The notes under the pieces are model-generated. The model did not search any database and had not been told where the DNA came from. It saw nothing but the letters and a program-made list of their open reading frames with translations. DNA of 64,000 nt from Rhizobium jaguaris (GTDB lineage Bacteria > Pseudomonadota > Alphaproteobacteria > Rhizobiales > Rhizobiaceae). The position numbers and the translations under genes are program-made. Position 1 is the first letter of the stretch, and every line of letters starts with the position of its first letter. Of the stretch, positions 1 to 8,420 are shown piece by piece. The DNA lies in contig NZ_CP032695.1 in NCBI RefSeq assembly GCF_003627755.1, positions 1,674,001 through 1,738,000 on the forward strand. The letters are read 5' to 3'.

Positions 1-7
1 GAAACTA

Positions 8-883
8 GTGCCGACCTACGAACTCTACGGTGAAAATACAGGCAAAAAGCCAGATTTCTGGCTGCATTGCGAGACAATTCCGTCGCGCAGCAGCCAGCAT
101 CATTGGGAAATCCGACCACATCGCCACGAAAGCTTCTTTCAGATCCTGTACATAGATGCCGGCTCCGGCGATGCGGTCTTTGACGGAGAAAGCCACGCCA
201 TCATGCCCCCGGCGGTGATCACCATTCCGCCGCGCCTTAATCATGGTTTCCGCTTCTCCAGGGACATTGACGGCTTCGTCATCACGGTATTGATCTCGCA
301 CCTCAAGGCGGCGCCCGGCGACCGCAGCCGGCTCGGCCAATGGCTGGCGACACCGCATCTGACGCGACTGGATACGAGCAGCCAAGACGCAGCATACGTC
401 GCCGAAACCTTGAAGCGCCTCGGCAAGGAATTCGCCAATCGCCACAGCGGGCGCAACGATCTGCTCGAAGCCTATCTGACCTCGGCGCTGCTTCTGACCG
501 CTCGCCTTTCCCAACAGGGAGGCGAGGGGCAAGGTGCATCCGATGAAAGCGAGCGGCGGATGGAGACGCTCTATGGCCTCATCCAGCGCCATTTACGCTC
601 GCACAAACCTGCCGCCTTTTATGCCGAAGCGCTCGGCATCTCGCCGACACATCTGAACCGCGTCGTGCGTGACAAAACCGGCCATGGTGCACACGAGCTG
701 ATCGTCCGCAAGCTGGTCGATGAGGCCAAGCGCGAACTGGTCTTCACATTTGGAAGCGTCCAGGAGATCAGCTTTCGCCTGGGGTTCACCGATCCCACCT
801 ATTTCTCTCGCTTCTTCCTGAAGCAAACCGGCCAGACACCCCGCGCATGGCGCATCGAGGAACGAGAGAGGCTCGGAATGTGA
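8..883 (+). CDS. AraC-family transcriptional regulator, PobR-like
   Basis: A 291-residue AraC/XylS-type activator. The N-terminal half (about 25-110) has a cupin-like sensor with the histidine-rich stretch RPHRHESFFQ. The C-terminal third (about 190-285) carries two helix-turn-helix units, ALGISPTHLNRV and EISFRLGFTDPTYFSRFF, typical of the family. It is followed by the pcaR-pcaIJF group, and in rhizobia this kind of protein (PobR) controls pobA, the 4-hydroxybenzoate hydroxylase whose product feeds the pca pathway. That assignment is inference from context because pobA is not in the window. The first codon is GTG and the frame is open to the window edge, so the true start may lie upstream. 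Confidence 0.82.
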   Translation: MPTYELYGENTGKKPDFWLHCETIPSRSSQHHWEIRPHRHESFFQILYIDAGSGDAVFDGESHAIMPPAVITIPPRLNHGFRFSRDIDGFVITVLISHLKAAPGDRSRLGQWLATPHLTRLDTSSQDAAYVAETLKRLGKEFANRHSGRNDLLEAYLTSALLLTARLSQQGGEGQGASDESERRMETLYGLIQRHLRSHKPAAFYAEALGISPTHLNRVVRDKTGHGAHELIVRKLVDEAKRELVFTFGSVQEISFRLGFTDPTYFSRFFLKQTGQTPRAWRIEERERLGM

Positions 884-924
884 GCAAGGCAATGGTCTAT
901 GCCAATGGGCGCCAACCACCCGCC

Positions 925-964
925 CTCGTGGTTCGAGGGCGCTTGCGCGCCACCTCACCATGAG
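925..964. repeat. imperfect palindromic intergenic repeat
   Basis: Two arms, CTCGTGGTTCGAGG and CACCTCACCATGAG, form an imperfect hairpin around a GC-rich centre. The wording (CTCATGGTTCGAG type) resembles REP-like elements common between genes of Rhizobiales. It lies between the convergent AraC regulator and pcaR. Confidence 0.45.
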
Positions 965-1018
965 CTACCTCCTCACTCCGCCGAAGTGCAGTGAGCCATA
1001 TCGAAAAAGAGGCCTGCT

Positions 1019-1083
1019 CCATCCTCATCCTGAGGCGGGAGCCTCGAGCTTATCGAAGGGCGACCCTTGAAGGACGAGGATGG
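1019..1083. repeat. REP-like palindromic intergenic repeat
   Basis: The arms CCATCCTCATCCT (1019-1031) and AGGACGAGGATGG (1071-1083) match at 12 of 13 positions as an inverted repeat. The interior also contains CTGAGG and TTATCGAAGG, the usual composition of 'CCTCATCCTGAGG' repeats found many times in Rhizobium and Bradyrhizobium genomes. It could act as a transcript-end hairpin between the two convergent genes. Confidence 0.55.
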
Positions 1084-1100
1084 CCCGACGGACGTGCAGG

Positions 1101-1856
1101 CTAGCGCAGAACCAGCCGCAACATCGCCTGCGTTTCCCGCAACAGCGGCAGATAACGCTCCGCCATGTCGGCAGCGACGACATAGGCCGCCGGCGCGCCG
1201 ATATTGATGGCTGCTACCGTCTGCCCGCGATCATTCGCCACCGGAACCGCGATGGAGCAGAGGCCGATTTCCAGCTCTTGATCGATGACTGCGTAACCCT
1301 GAGCCCGCACGCGGCGAAATTCAGCCATCAGTTCTTCCGGATCCGTCTTGGTATTCGGCGTGTTGGCTTTGAGCTCCGTGCGGGCAAGCACAGCGCGCGC
1401 CTCGCTTTCCGGCAAGGCACTCAGCAAGACTCGACCCATGGAGGCGCAATAGGCGGGAAGGCGGCTGCCGGGAGTGAGATTGATCGACATCACCCGGCGC
1501 TGTGACGCCCGGGCGATATAGACGATTTCGGTGCCGTCCAGCACCGAAGCCGAAGCGTTATGACCGGCGCGCTCCGAAAGCTGGTCGAGATAAGGCTGGA
1601 TGATCGTTGGAAGCGGCGTCGCCGAAAGATAGGCATGGCCAAGTCGCAGGATTTTCGGTGTCAGTGTGAAGAACTTTCCGTCGTAGTCCGCATAGCCGAG
1701 TTCGGCGAGTGTCAGCAGCGAGCGCCGCACCGTGGCGCGGTCGAGCCCCGTCAACTTGGAAGCCTCGGCGATCGACAGCTTCTGGTGTGTTTCACCGAAG
1801 GCTTCGATTGTTTTCAATCCCTTGGCAAAGCCACTTACGAAATCGCTTTCACGCAT
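1101..1856 (-). CDS. pcaR: IclR-family regulator of the beta-ketoadipate pathway
   Basis: An IclR-type regulator of 251 residues from the chosen start at MRESDFVSGF. An N-terminal winged helix-turn-helix (SIAEASKLTGLDRATVRRSL, about 30-50) precedes the IclR effector domain with SVLDGTEIVYIAR and the C-terminal SIAVPV motif. It is divergent from pcaIJF, the classic position of PcaR, which responds to beta-ketoadipate and controls the CoA-transferase and thiolase genes. The start at 1856 was chosen over a longer frame because PcaR proteins begin with this SDFVSGFAKGL segment and because the longer version would run into the operator palindrome. Confidence 0.9.
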   Translation of the reverse strand: MRESDFVSGFAKGLKTIEAFGETHQKLSIAEASKLTGLDRATVRRSLLTLAELGYADYDGKFFTLTPKILRLGHAYLSATPLPTIIQPYLDQLSERAGHNASASVLDGTEIVYIARASQRRVMSINLTPGSRLPAYCASMGRVLLSALPESEARAVLARTELKANTPNTKTDPEELMAEFRRVRAQGYAVIDQELEIGLCSIAVPVANDRGQTVAAINIGAPAAYVVAADMAERYLPLLRETQAMLRLVLR

Positions 1857-1879
1857 AATTTCCCTCCGACTTGGAGATA

Positions 1880-1916
1880 TTGTGCGATATATGAACAAAA
1901 GTCAAATAACGCACAA
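1880..1916. promoter_or_regulatory. candidate PcaR operator between pcaR and pcaI
   Basis: A perfect 7-bp inverted repeat, TTGTGCG (1880-1886) and CGCACAA (1910-1916), is separated by 23 AT-rich bases. It is the only clear symmetrical element in the 129-bp divergent promoter region. The position suggests one site serving both pcaR and pcaI. That PcaR binds here is inference. Confidence 0.55.
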
Positions 1917-1985
1917 AATATTTGACGCCGATCGCCCGGAGGCGCTTATTTACGGCCAGACGACATGAATATTTTGGGAGGCCTT

Positions 1986-2837
1986 ATGGCGAAGATCGTA
2001 TCGCTTTCAGAAGCGGTGGCGGAAAATGTGCGAGATGGCGATACCGTCGCCATGGAGGGATTTACCCACCTGATACCCTATGCCGCCGGGCACGAAGTCA
2101 TCCGCCAAGGTAAAAAGGATCTCTTTCTGATCCGCATGACGCCGGACATTCTCTACGACCAACTGATCGGCGTCGGGGCCGCCCGCGGTATGAAATTCTC
2201 TTGGGGCGGCAATCCGGGCGTCGGCTCGCTGCATCGCTTCCGCGACGCCGTCGAAAACCAGTGGCCGCGCCCGCTGGAGATCGAGGAACATTCGCATGCA
2301 GCCATGGCCAACGCCTATGAGGCGGGTGCGGCGAACCTACCCTTCGCAATGCTGCGCGGCTATATCGGCGCCGACCTCCCGAAGGTCAATCCGAACATCA
2401 AAAACGTGACCTGCCCCTTCACCGGCGAGGTGCTCGCCGCCGTTCCCGCCATCCGCCCGGATGTTACCATCATCCACGCGCTGCGCGCCGACCGGAAGGG
2501 CAATGTATTGCTCGAAGGCATTGTCGGCGTGCAGAAGGAAGCAGTGCTTGCCGCCAGACGCTCGATCATCACCGTCGAGGAGATCGTCGAGGAACTGAAC
2601 CCGCCATCGCCGAATTCGGTCGTGTTGCCGACCTGGGCAGTCACCTCCGTCGTGCTTGTGCCGGGTGGCGCCTTCCCCTCCTATGCGCAGGGCTACTACG
2701 CCCGCTCGAACGCGTTCTATATCGCCTGGGATGAAATCGCCCGCGACCGCGGCAGCTTCCAGGCCTGGATCAAGGAGAATGTCATGGAGGCTCGGCCGGA
2801 AGACTTCGCCAAATATGCAAAAAAGCATGCCGCGTGA
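1986..2837 (+). CDS. pcaI: 3-oxoadipate CoA-transferase, subunit A
   Basis: This subunit transfers CoA from succinyl-CoA to beta-ketoadipate, the penultimate step of protocatechuate breakdown. The 283-residue protein matches the CoA-transferase family I alpha subunit, with the N-terminal DGDTVAMEGFTH glycine-rich segment and later GNVLLEGIVGVQKEA. The start at MAKIVSLSEA is supported by GGGAGG six bases upstream; an alternative ATG lies 21 bases earlier without such a site. It is the first gene of the pcaIJF operon, 10 bp before pcaJ. Confidence 0.93.
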   Translation: MAKIVSLSEAVAENVRDGDTVAMEGFTHLIPYAAGHEVIRQGKKDLFLIRMTPDILYDQLIGVGAARGMKFSWGGNPGVGSLHRFRDAVENQWPRPLEIEEHSHAAMANAYEAGAANLPFAMLRGYIGADLPKVNPNIKNVTCPFTGEVLAAVPAIRPDVTIIHALRADRKGNVLLEGIVGVQKEAVLAARRSIITVEEIVEELNPPSPNSVVLPTWAVTSVVLVPGGAFPSYAQGYYARSNAFYIAWDEIARDRGSFQAWIKENVMEARPEDFAKYAKKHAA

Positions 2838-2847
2838 GGAGGCGCAC

Positions 2848-3618
2848 ATGACGGATTTTACCCCCACGGAAATGATGACGATAGCCGCTGCCCGCGCGCT
2901 CACCAATGACGACGTCTGCTTCGTCGGCATCGGCGCGCCGTCGGCTGCCTGCAATGTCGCACGGCTGACACATGCGCCCGACATTACGCTCATTTACGAA
3001 AGCGGCACTGTCGGCACCAAGCCGGATGTGCTGCCTCTGTCGATCGGCGACGGCGAGCTCTGCGATACCGCGCTCTTCACCGTCTCGGTGCCTGAGATGT
3101 TCCGCTACTGGCTGCAGGGTGGCCGCATCACGACGGGCTTTCTCGGCGGCGCGCAGATCGACCGGTTTGCCAATCTGAATACCACCGTCGTCGGCCCCTA
3201 TGATCACCCGAAAGTCCGTCTGCCGGGCGGCGGCGGCGCACCCGAGATCGCCAGCAATTGCGGTCAGATCTTCATCACTATGGCGCTCTCCAAGCGTGGT
3301 TTCATCGAAAAGCTGCCGTTCATCACCTCGATGGGCCACGGCGAAGGCGGCAATCATCGCGAGCGGCTTGGCATGAAGACGAAAGGCCCGACTCGGGTTA
3401 TCACCGATCTCTGCATTCTCGAGCCTGATCCGGTGACCAAGGAGTTGACCGTCGTGTCGATCCATAAAGGTGTCACCCGTGAGCAGGTATCGGAGAATTG
3501 CGGCTGGGCGATCAAGTTTGCCGACGAGGTGATCGAGACACCGGCGCCCACCGAAACCGAACTCTCCGTTCTGCGCGACATCAACGCGCGCACCAAGAAA
3601 GCACATGAGGCAGCCTGA
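2848..3618 (+). CDS. pcaJ: 3-oxoadipate CoA-transferase, subunit B
   Basis: The beta subunit of the succinyl-CoA:3-ketoacid transferase, 256 residues from MTDFTPTEMM. The active-site region IYESGTVGTKPD (about residues 49-60) contains the family glutamate that forms the covalent CoA thioester. Later landmarks are LPGGGGAPEIA and ITDLCILEPD. The start is fixed by GAGGAGG just upstream. Its stop TGA overlaps the ATG of pcaF (TGATG), so the two are translationally coupled. Confidence 0.93.
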   Translation: MTDFTPTEMMTIAAARALTNDDVCFVGIGAPSAACNVARLTHAPDITLIYESGTVGTKPDVLPLSIGDGELCDTALFTVSVPEMFRYWLQGGRITTGFLGGAQIDRFANLNTTVVGPYDHPKVRLPGGGGAPEIASNCGQIFITMALSKRGFIEKLPFITSMGHGEGGNHRERLGMKTKGPTRVITDLCILEPDPVTKELTVVSIHKGVTREQVSENCGWAIKFADEVIETPAPTETELSVLRDINARTKKAHEAA

Positions 3619-4823
3619 TGACCGAAGCCTTTATCTGTGACTATATCCGTACGCCGATCGGCCGTTTCGGCGGTTCACTTTCCTCCGTCCGCGCCGACGA
3701 TCTCAGTGCGGTGCCGCTGAAGGCGCTTATTGCGCGCAATGGCTCCATCGATTGGGAAGCGGTCGATGACGTGATTTACGGCTGCGCCAACCAGGCGGGC
3801 GAGGATAACAGAAACGTCGCTCGTATGGCGGCGTTGCTTGCCGGCTTGCCGGTTTCGGTTTCGGGCACGACGATCAATCGCCTGTGCGGCTCCGGCATGG
3901 ATGCCGTCATCACAGCGGCGCGCGCTATTCGCGCGGGCGAGGCCGAACTGATGATTGCCGGCGGCGTCGAGAGCATGTCGCGCGCGCCCTTCGTCATTCC
4001 CAAGGCCGACAGCGCCTTTTCCCGCAATGCCGAAATCTACGACACCACCATCGGCTGGCGCTTCATCAATCCCGTGATGAAAAAGCAATATGGCGTTGAT
4101 TCCATGCCGGAAACCGGTGAGAACGTTGCCGAGGACTACAAGGTCAACCGCGAAGACCAGGACGCCTTCGCCGTCCGCTCGCAGGCAAAAGCCGCGGCAG
4201 CACAGGAAAATGGCCGCCTCGGCAAGGAGATCACGGCTGTCACCATTCCTCAGCGCAAGGGCGATCCCATTGTCGTCGCAAAGGATGAGCATCCGCGCGC
4301 AACGACGATGGAAGCGCTGGCCAAGCTCGGCACGCCCTTCAAGAAGGAGGGCGGTACCGTGACCGCCGGCAATGCCTCCGGCGTCAATGACGGCGCCGCA
4401 GCGCTGATCATCGCCTCGGAAGCTGCAGCAAAGAAATACGGCCTGACACCGATCGCCCGCATCCTCGGCGGCGCTGCCGCCGGCGTGCCGCCGCGAATCA
4501 TGGGCGTCGGCCCGATCCCGGCATCCCGCAAGCTGATGGCCCGCCTCGGCATGCGTCAGGATCAGTTCGATGTCATCGAGCTCAACGAAGCCTTTGCCTC
4601 GCAGGGTCTTGCGGTGCTGCGCGAACTTGGCATTGCCGATGACGATGCCCGCGTCAATCGTAATGGCGGCGCCATTTCGCTTGGCCATCCGCTCGGCATG
4701 TCTGGCGCTCGCATCACCGGCACGGCGGCACTGGAACTGAAGGAAACCGGCGGGCGCTATTCGCTCTCGACCATGTGCATCGGCGTCGGCCAGGGCATCG
4801 CGATCGCGCTCGAGCGGGTCTGA
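3618..4823 (+). CDS. pcaF: 3-oxoadipyl-CoA thiolase
   Basis: A thiolase of 401 residues that cleaves beta-ketoadipyl-CoA to succinyl-CoA and acetyl-CoA, ending the protocatechuate branch. The nucleophilic cysteine sits in NRLCGSGMDAV (about residue 90). The other thiolase signatures are LNEAFASQ, GGAISLGHPLGMSGAR and the C-terminal CIGVGQG with the second catalytic cysteine. The full length suits PcaF. It overlaps pcaJ by one base and is followed by a strong terminator, so it closes the operon. Confidence 0.95.
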   Translation: MTEAFICDYIRTPIGRFGGSLSSVRADDLSAVPLKALIARNGSIDWEAVDDVIYGCANQAGEDNRNVARMAALLAGLPVSVSGTTINRLCGSGMDAVITAARAIRAGEAELMIAGGVESMSRAPFVIPKADSAFSRNAEIYDTTIGWRFINPVMKKQYGVDSMPETGENVAEDYKVNREDQDAFAVRSQAKAAAAQENGRLGKEITAVTIPQRKGDPIVVAKDEHPRATTMEALAKLGTPFKKEGGTVTAGNASGVNDGAAALIIASEAAAKKYGLTPIARILGGAAAGVPPRIMGVGPIPASRKLMARLGMRQDQFDVIELNEAFASQGLAVLRELGIADDDARVNRNGGAISLGHPLGMSGARITGTAALELKETGGRYSLSTMCIGVGQGIAIALERV

Positions 4824-4844
4824 CGGCATCACAGGAATTTGAGG

Positions 4845-4880
4845 GCGGGCGGCCGGGGTTTTTCCCTGCCGCCCGCTTTT
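4845..4880 (+). terminator. rho-independent terminator of pcaIJF
   Basis: A perfect 9-bp stem, GCGGGCGGC (4845-4853) with GCCGCCCGC (4868-4876), has a 14-nt loop and is followed at once by TTTTGTTTG. It lies 22 bp after the pcaF stop. Confidence 0.88.
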
Positions 4881-4978
4881 GTTTGCGCCGTATGCATTGC
4901 CGGATCGCGACTTCGACTGATATTACCAATGCCAATTACTTTAATCCCTTAGGTTTTTGACATTCAGGAGGAGCTGTC

Positions 4979-5773
4979 ATGGCAGAACTCGCGCAACTAC
5001 TCGCTTCCATCCGCATCCCCGATCTTGCCGGCAAGCGGGTTTTGATAACAGGCGCATCGACCGGTATCGGCGCGGCCCTTGCCCGAGCCTTCGCCCAGCA
5101 GGGGATGAAGGTTGGGATCCATTTCAACGCTAGCCGCGAGCCGGCCGAAAAGCTGGCAGCCGAGATCACCGCCGCTGACGGCCAGGTGCATCTGGTCCAG
5201 GGCGATGTCTCGCAGGATGGCGAGACCGAGCGCGTCGTCAATGAGACGGCGGAAGCGTTCGGCGGCCTCGATGGCCTCGTGAACAATGCCGGCGGCATGC
5301 TCGGCCGCGTGCCGACCTCGGCGATGACCGACGAACATTATGAGCGCGTGATGAACCTCAACGCCCGCTCGGTTCTCGCAGCTACGCGCGCTGCGCATCC
5401 CTATCTCAAGAAGCAGGGCGGCTTCATCATCAACACCACCTCGATTGCCGCCCGCAACGGCGGCGGCAATGGCGCGATCCTCTATGCGGCATCCAAGGGC
5501 TTCGTTTCCACCATCACCCATGGCCATGCCAAGGAATTCGTCGCCGACAAGATCCGCGTCAACGCCGTGGCGCCGGGGGTTATCGCCACGCCCTTCCATG
5601 AGCGCTATACCAATGAAGAGCAGATGGAGCTGCAGCGCAAGACCATCCCGATGGGCTTTGTTGGCACCTCGGAAGATTGCGTCGGCGCCTATCTCTTTCT
5701 CGCTTCACCGACCCTTTCCGGCTACATCACCGGCCAGATCATCGAGGTCAATGGCGGCCAGCTGATGCCCTAA
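4979..5773 (+). CDS. SDR-family oxidoreductase
   Basis: A 264-residue short-chain dehydrogenase. It has the cofactor motif TGASTGIG near residues 24-31, NNAGG near 101-105, a catalytic serine in NTTSIAAR and the Y-x3-K pair in YAASKGF. The end, ITGQIIEVNGGQLMP, is typical of classical SDRs such as FabG-like enzymes. The start is well placed after GGAGGAG. The substrate cannot be read from sequence. It stands alone between two terminators, so it is probably monocistronic. Confidence 0.85.
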   Translation: MAELAQLLASIRIPDLAGKRVLITGASTGIGAALARAFAQQGMKVGIHFNASREPAEKLAAEITAADGQVHLVQGDVSQDGETERVVNETAEAFGGLDGLVNNAGGMLGRVPTSAMTDEHYERVMNLNARSVLAATRAAHPYLKKQGGFIINTTSIAARNGGGNGAILYAASKGFVSTITHGHAKEFVADKIRVNAVAPGVIATPFHERYTNEEQMELQRKTIPMGFVGTSEDCVGAYLFLASPTLSGYITGQIIEVNGGQLMP

Positions 5774-5797
5774 CGCGGGACCGGCAATCGACTTTTT

Positions 5798-5837
5798 GCG
5801 CCGGGCAATGGTAACCTCTGCCCGGCGCAGCCGTTTT
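5798..5837 (+). terminator. rho-independent terminator after the SDR gene
   Basis: A perfect 10-bp stem, GCGCCGGGCA (5798-5807) with TGCCCGGCGC (5819-5828), has an 11-nt loop. AGCCG and a run of six T follow. Confidence 0.8.
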
Positions 5838-5873
5838 TTGGCAGCGTGACATCGATGATGGAGCGTACGCGGC

Positions 5874-6758
5874 ATGGCAAAAACGCCCACTCAGGACCTT
5901 AAGACCTCCGTGCAGCTGACGCATCCGGAGCGGATCTATTGGCCAGATGACGGCATCAGCAAACAGGATCTTGTCGATTACTATGCGCTTGCCTGGCCGC
6001 GAATGGCGCCCTTCGTCGTCGATCGGCCCTTGGCGCTGCTGCGCTGCCCGGATGGCATAAAGGGGCCACGTTTCTTCCAGAAGCATGCCTGGAAGGGCAT
6101 CAACCTGCATATTGAAGAGATTGCCGATCCCGAGGATAGCGACGGCGAAAAACTATTACGGATCAAAGATTTCGACGGCCTTGTTGCACTGGTCCAATCC
6201 GCCGCCCTCGAAATCCATCCGTGGGGTACGACGACAGCGCATTGGGAAAAGCCGGACATGATCATCATGGATCTCGATCCCGGCGACGATGTCCTCTGGA
6301 GCGCGGTCATAGCAGCGGCCAAGGAGATAAAGGCGCGATTTGCAAGCATGGGCCTTGCCTCCTTCGTCAAGACCTCGGGCGGCAAGGGATTGCATGTCGT
6401 TGCCCCCCTCAAGCCGAAGGCGACGTGGCCGGACGTCAAGGCTGCTGCGGAAGCGATCGCGGACGGCATGAGCGCTGACAATCCCGAAAAATACCTCTCG
6501 GTCGCAGCGAAAGCGAAACGGGCCGGCCACATCTTCATCGACTATCTACGCAATGGGCGCGGCAATACCGCCGTCGCGCCTTATTCGACGCGCGCGAGGC
6601 AGGGCGCGGCGATCTCGATGCCGCTTGCCTGGGACGAATTGACCGACCGCATTGGCCCATCTTCGTTCACGGTAAAAAATGCCGCTTCACGACTCAAAGA
6701 GCGCTCCGCCGACCCTTGGGCGAATTTCTTCGAGGCGGCTGAACCGTTGACGAGTTAA
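5874..6758 (+). CDS. ligD: stand-alone LigD primase-polymerase domain protein
   Basis: A 294-residue archaeo-eukaryotic primase-like polymerase of the bacterial non-homologous end-joining family. It has the metal-binding DLDPGDD (D133 and D135), the nucleotide-binding SGGKGLHV (168-175) with H174, and the third motif FIDYLRN around 221-227. In many bacteria this domain is fused to ligase and phosphoesterase domains in LigD. Here it is the polymerase module alone, and no Ku or ATP-dependent ligase gene is in the window. The gene converges on the next, and their stop codons overlap in a TTAA tetramer. Confidence 0.9.
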   Translation: MAKTPTQDLKTSVQLTHPERIYWPDDGISKQDLVDYYALAWPRMAPFVVDRPLALLRCPDGIKGPRFFQKHAWKGINLHIEEIADPEDSDGEKLLRIKDFDGLVALVQSAALEIHPWGTTTAHWEKPDMIIMDLDPGDDVLWSAVIAAAKEIKARFASMGLASFVKTSGGKGLHVVAPLKPKATWPDVKAAAEAIADGMSADNPEKYLSVAAKAKRAGHIFIDYLRNGRGNTAVAPYSTRARQGAAISMPLAWDELTDRIGPSSFTVKNAASRLKERSADPWANFFEAAEPLTS

Positions 6759-7336
6759 CCATATACCAACGGCACCAACGCCGGCGTTTTGGCTTTGTAA
6801 TCCACATAGGCTTGGCCGAATGTCTCGCTCATCCAGCGCTCCTCAATGCTGACACGACGCAGAATGGCATAGAGCATAAACCCGATCGCGAGCATCGCGC
6901 CGATATGGCCGCGGGCAAGCACGGAGCCGATGATGGCGAGCAGCAGACCAGAATAGATGGGATGACGCACGATGGCGTAGGGGCCGGTGCGGATCAGCGC
7001 ATGATCTTCCTTGACGGTGATCACGCCGCTCCAATTGCGGCCGAGGTGATAACGCGCCCAGACTGCGAAGGCGAGACCGATGACGGTCAGCGCCGCGCCG
7101 ATGCCGTAATAGGTCAGATTTTGCGGCACCAGCCTGAATGACAGGGGACCAAGCCAGGATGGCCGCACCACCAGCAGAAAGGCGCCGATCCAAATGGGTA
7201 CGGTGTTCGACAGCCGCGACAACGGATCCTCGCTCCGCGTCGTCTTCTTAACGCGGAACGATGCGACAAACCAGATCAGTGCCCAGATGCCCCAGCAGAC
7301 CGGCAGGAATAGGGTCAGCAATGTTGCTTCGCTCAT
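6755..7336 (-). CDS. isoprenylcysteine carboxyl methyltransferase-like membrane protein
   Basis: A 193-residue integral membrane protein of the ICMT/PEMT superfamily, with about five hydrophobic segments. The C-terminal SAM-binding signature YAIVRHPIYSGLL lies near residues 119-131, followed by an E-rich motif, SIEERWMSETFG. Bacterial members are usually of unknown substrate (small lipophilic molecules or proteins). Its ATG overlaps the stop of the upstream GST gene (ATGA), so the two are probably co-translated. Confidence 0.82.
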   Translation of the reverse strand: MSEATLLTLFLPVCWGIWALIWFVASFRVKKTTRSEDPLSRLSNTVPIWIGAFLLVVRPSWLGPLSFRLVPQNLTYYGIGAALTVIGLAFAVWARYHLGRNWSGVITVKEDHALIRTGPYAIVRHPIYSGLLLAIIGSVLARGHIGAMLAIGFMLYAILRRVSIEERWMSETFGQAYVDYKAKTPALVPLVYG

Positions 7337-8070
7337 GCCGCATTCTTATCCAGTTCGGGATAATGCCGGAAGATACCATCTTCGTTAAAGGGAATACGGC
7401 GGTCCGATTTGAGATAACCGGAGATGTTCGGCCGTTTAACGACTGCATCGTGCAGGGCGGCCAGATGCGGATATTGGATGGCCAGTAGTGACGTCGCCCG
7501 CGGGAAGGCGTATCGCAATCCCTCGAACACCTGGAACAACGACAGATCAACATAGGTTAGCCGGTCGCCGAATATGTGCGCCGGTCCTTGCGGATTTTGC
7601 CGCAGGACGCGTTCGAAATGGCCGAGGTATTTCGGCATGCGGTTATCGATGAACTCGGCGGCACGGGCCTTGGCCTCCTCCTTCTGCTCCTCATAATATT
7701 TCGAGGTAGCGATCGGGTGGTGCGTATCGTGCACTTCGGCAACAAAATCGGTGATCGTCAACTGCAGGCCGTTCACGACATGGCGCAAACCGTGATCCTC
7801 TGGTGTGAGACCAAGTTTCGGCCCGAGATACATCAGGATATTGGCGACATGAGAGATGATGAGATCGCCGTCTTTCAGGAAAGGCGGAGCAAAGGGTATA
7901 TGCGGCTCGGATTTACTCTTCATCACGGCTAACATCGCCCGAATGCCCTGGTCTTCGCCCGCGGGACCGCGGCTGACATCGATATAGTCGGCGCCGGCTT
8001 CCTCGAGCGCCAGACGTACAAATTCGCCACGGCCCTGGATGCCGTCCCAGTAATAAAGCTCATAGGGCAT
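7333..8070 (-). CDS. glutathione S-transferase family protein
   Basis: A 245-residue cytosolic GST. The N-terminal thioredoxin fold starts MPYELYYWDGIQGRGEFVRL with a potential catalytic tyrosine near residue 7. HVANILMYLGPKLG closes the first domain, and an all-alpha C-terminal domain ends with NISGYLKSDRRIPF. The start follows GGAAGGA. The gene overlaps the ICMT-like gene by 4 bp, suggesting a two-gene unit for handling electrophiles or lipophilic compounds; that role is inference. Confidence 0.87.
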   Translation of the reverse strand: MPYELYYWDGIQGRGEFVRLALEEAGADYIDVSRGPAGEDQGIRAMLAVMKSKSEPHIPFAPPFLKDGDLIISHVANILMYLGPKLGLTPEDHGLRHVVNGLQLTITDFVAEVHDTHHPIATSKYYEEQKEEAKARAAEFIDNRMPKYLGHFERVLRQNPQGPAHIFGDRLTYVDLSLFQVFEGLRYAFPRATSLLAIQYPHLAALHDAVVKRPNISGYLKSDRRIPFNEDGIFRHYPELDKNAA

Positions 8071-8100
8071 TCAAAAATCCTTCCGTCCCATATGCCGCAT

Positions 8101-8391
8101 CTATTTCGGTTCGCGGCCAAAATCCTTGCGCAACTCGTCCTTGGCGGCTTCGAGCGTCTCTCTCTGCCGCTTGCTGAGATGGCTACCGGCGCGATTGATG
8201 TAGAAATTTAGCATCGACATGGCGGAACGGAAGGGGCTGGATTTACGACGATCGCTCGCTTCCGCGGAATGTTTAAGGGAATCGGCGATGGTCTTGGGAT
8301 CTTGCGATTTGAAGACGCCATTTTCCAGATCCAAGGCATCGCTGTTCTCAGTGACCTCGTGTGACCATTTCTTCTTCTGGGGCCGGGCCAT
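8101..8391 (-). CDS. DUF3175 domain-containing protein
   Basis: A 96-residue soluble protein matching the DUF3175 pattern: WSHEVTENSDALDLENGVF near the N-terminus, then KTIADSLKHSAEAS and a helical C-terminus SMLNFYINRAGSHLSKRQRETLE. The biochemical function is unknown. In rhizobia it is often close to stress-related small genes, as here. A clear GGAG ribosome site sits six bases before ATG. Confidence 0.8.
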   Translation of the reverse strand: MARPQKKKWSHEVTENSDALDLENGVFKSQDPKTIADSLKHSAEASDRRKSSPFRSAMSMLNFYINRAGSHLSKRQRETLEAAKDELRKDFGREPK

Positions 8392-8420
8392 AGTGGACTC
8401 CTTTTCCCAAAAACGCGTCG

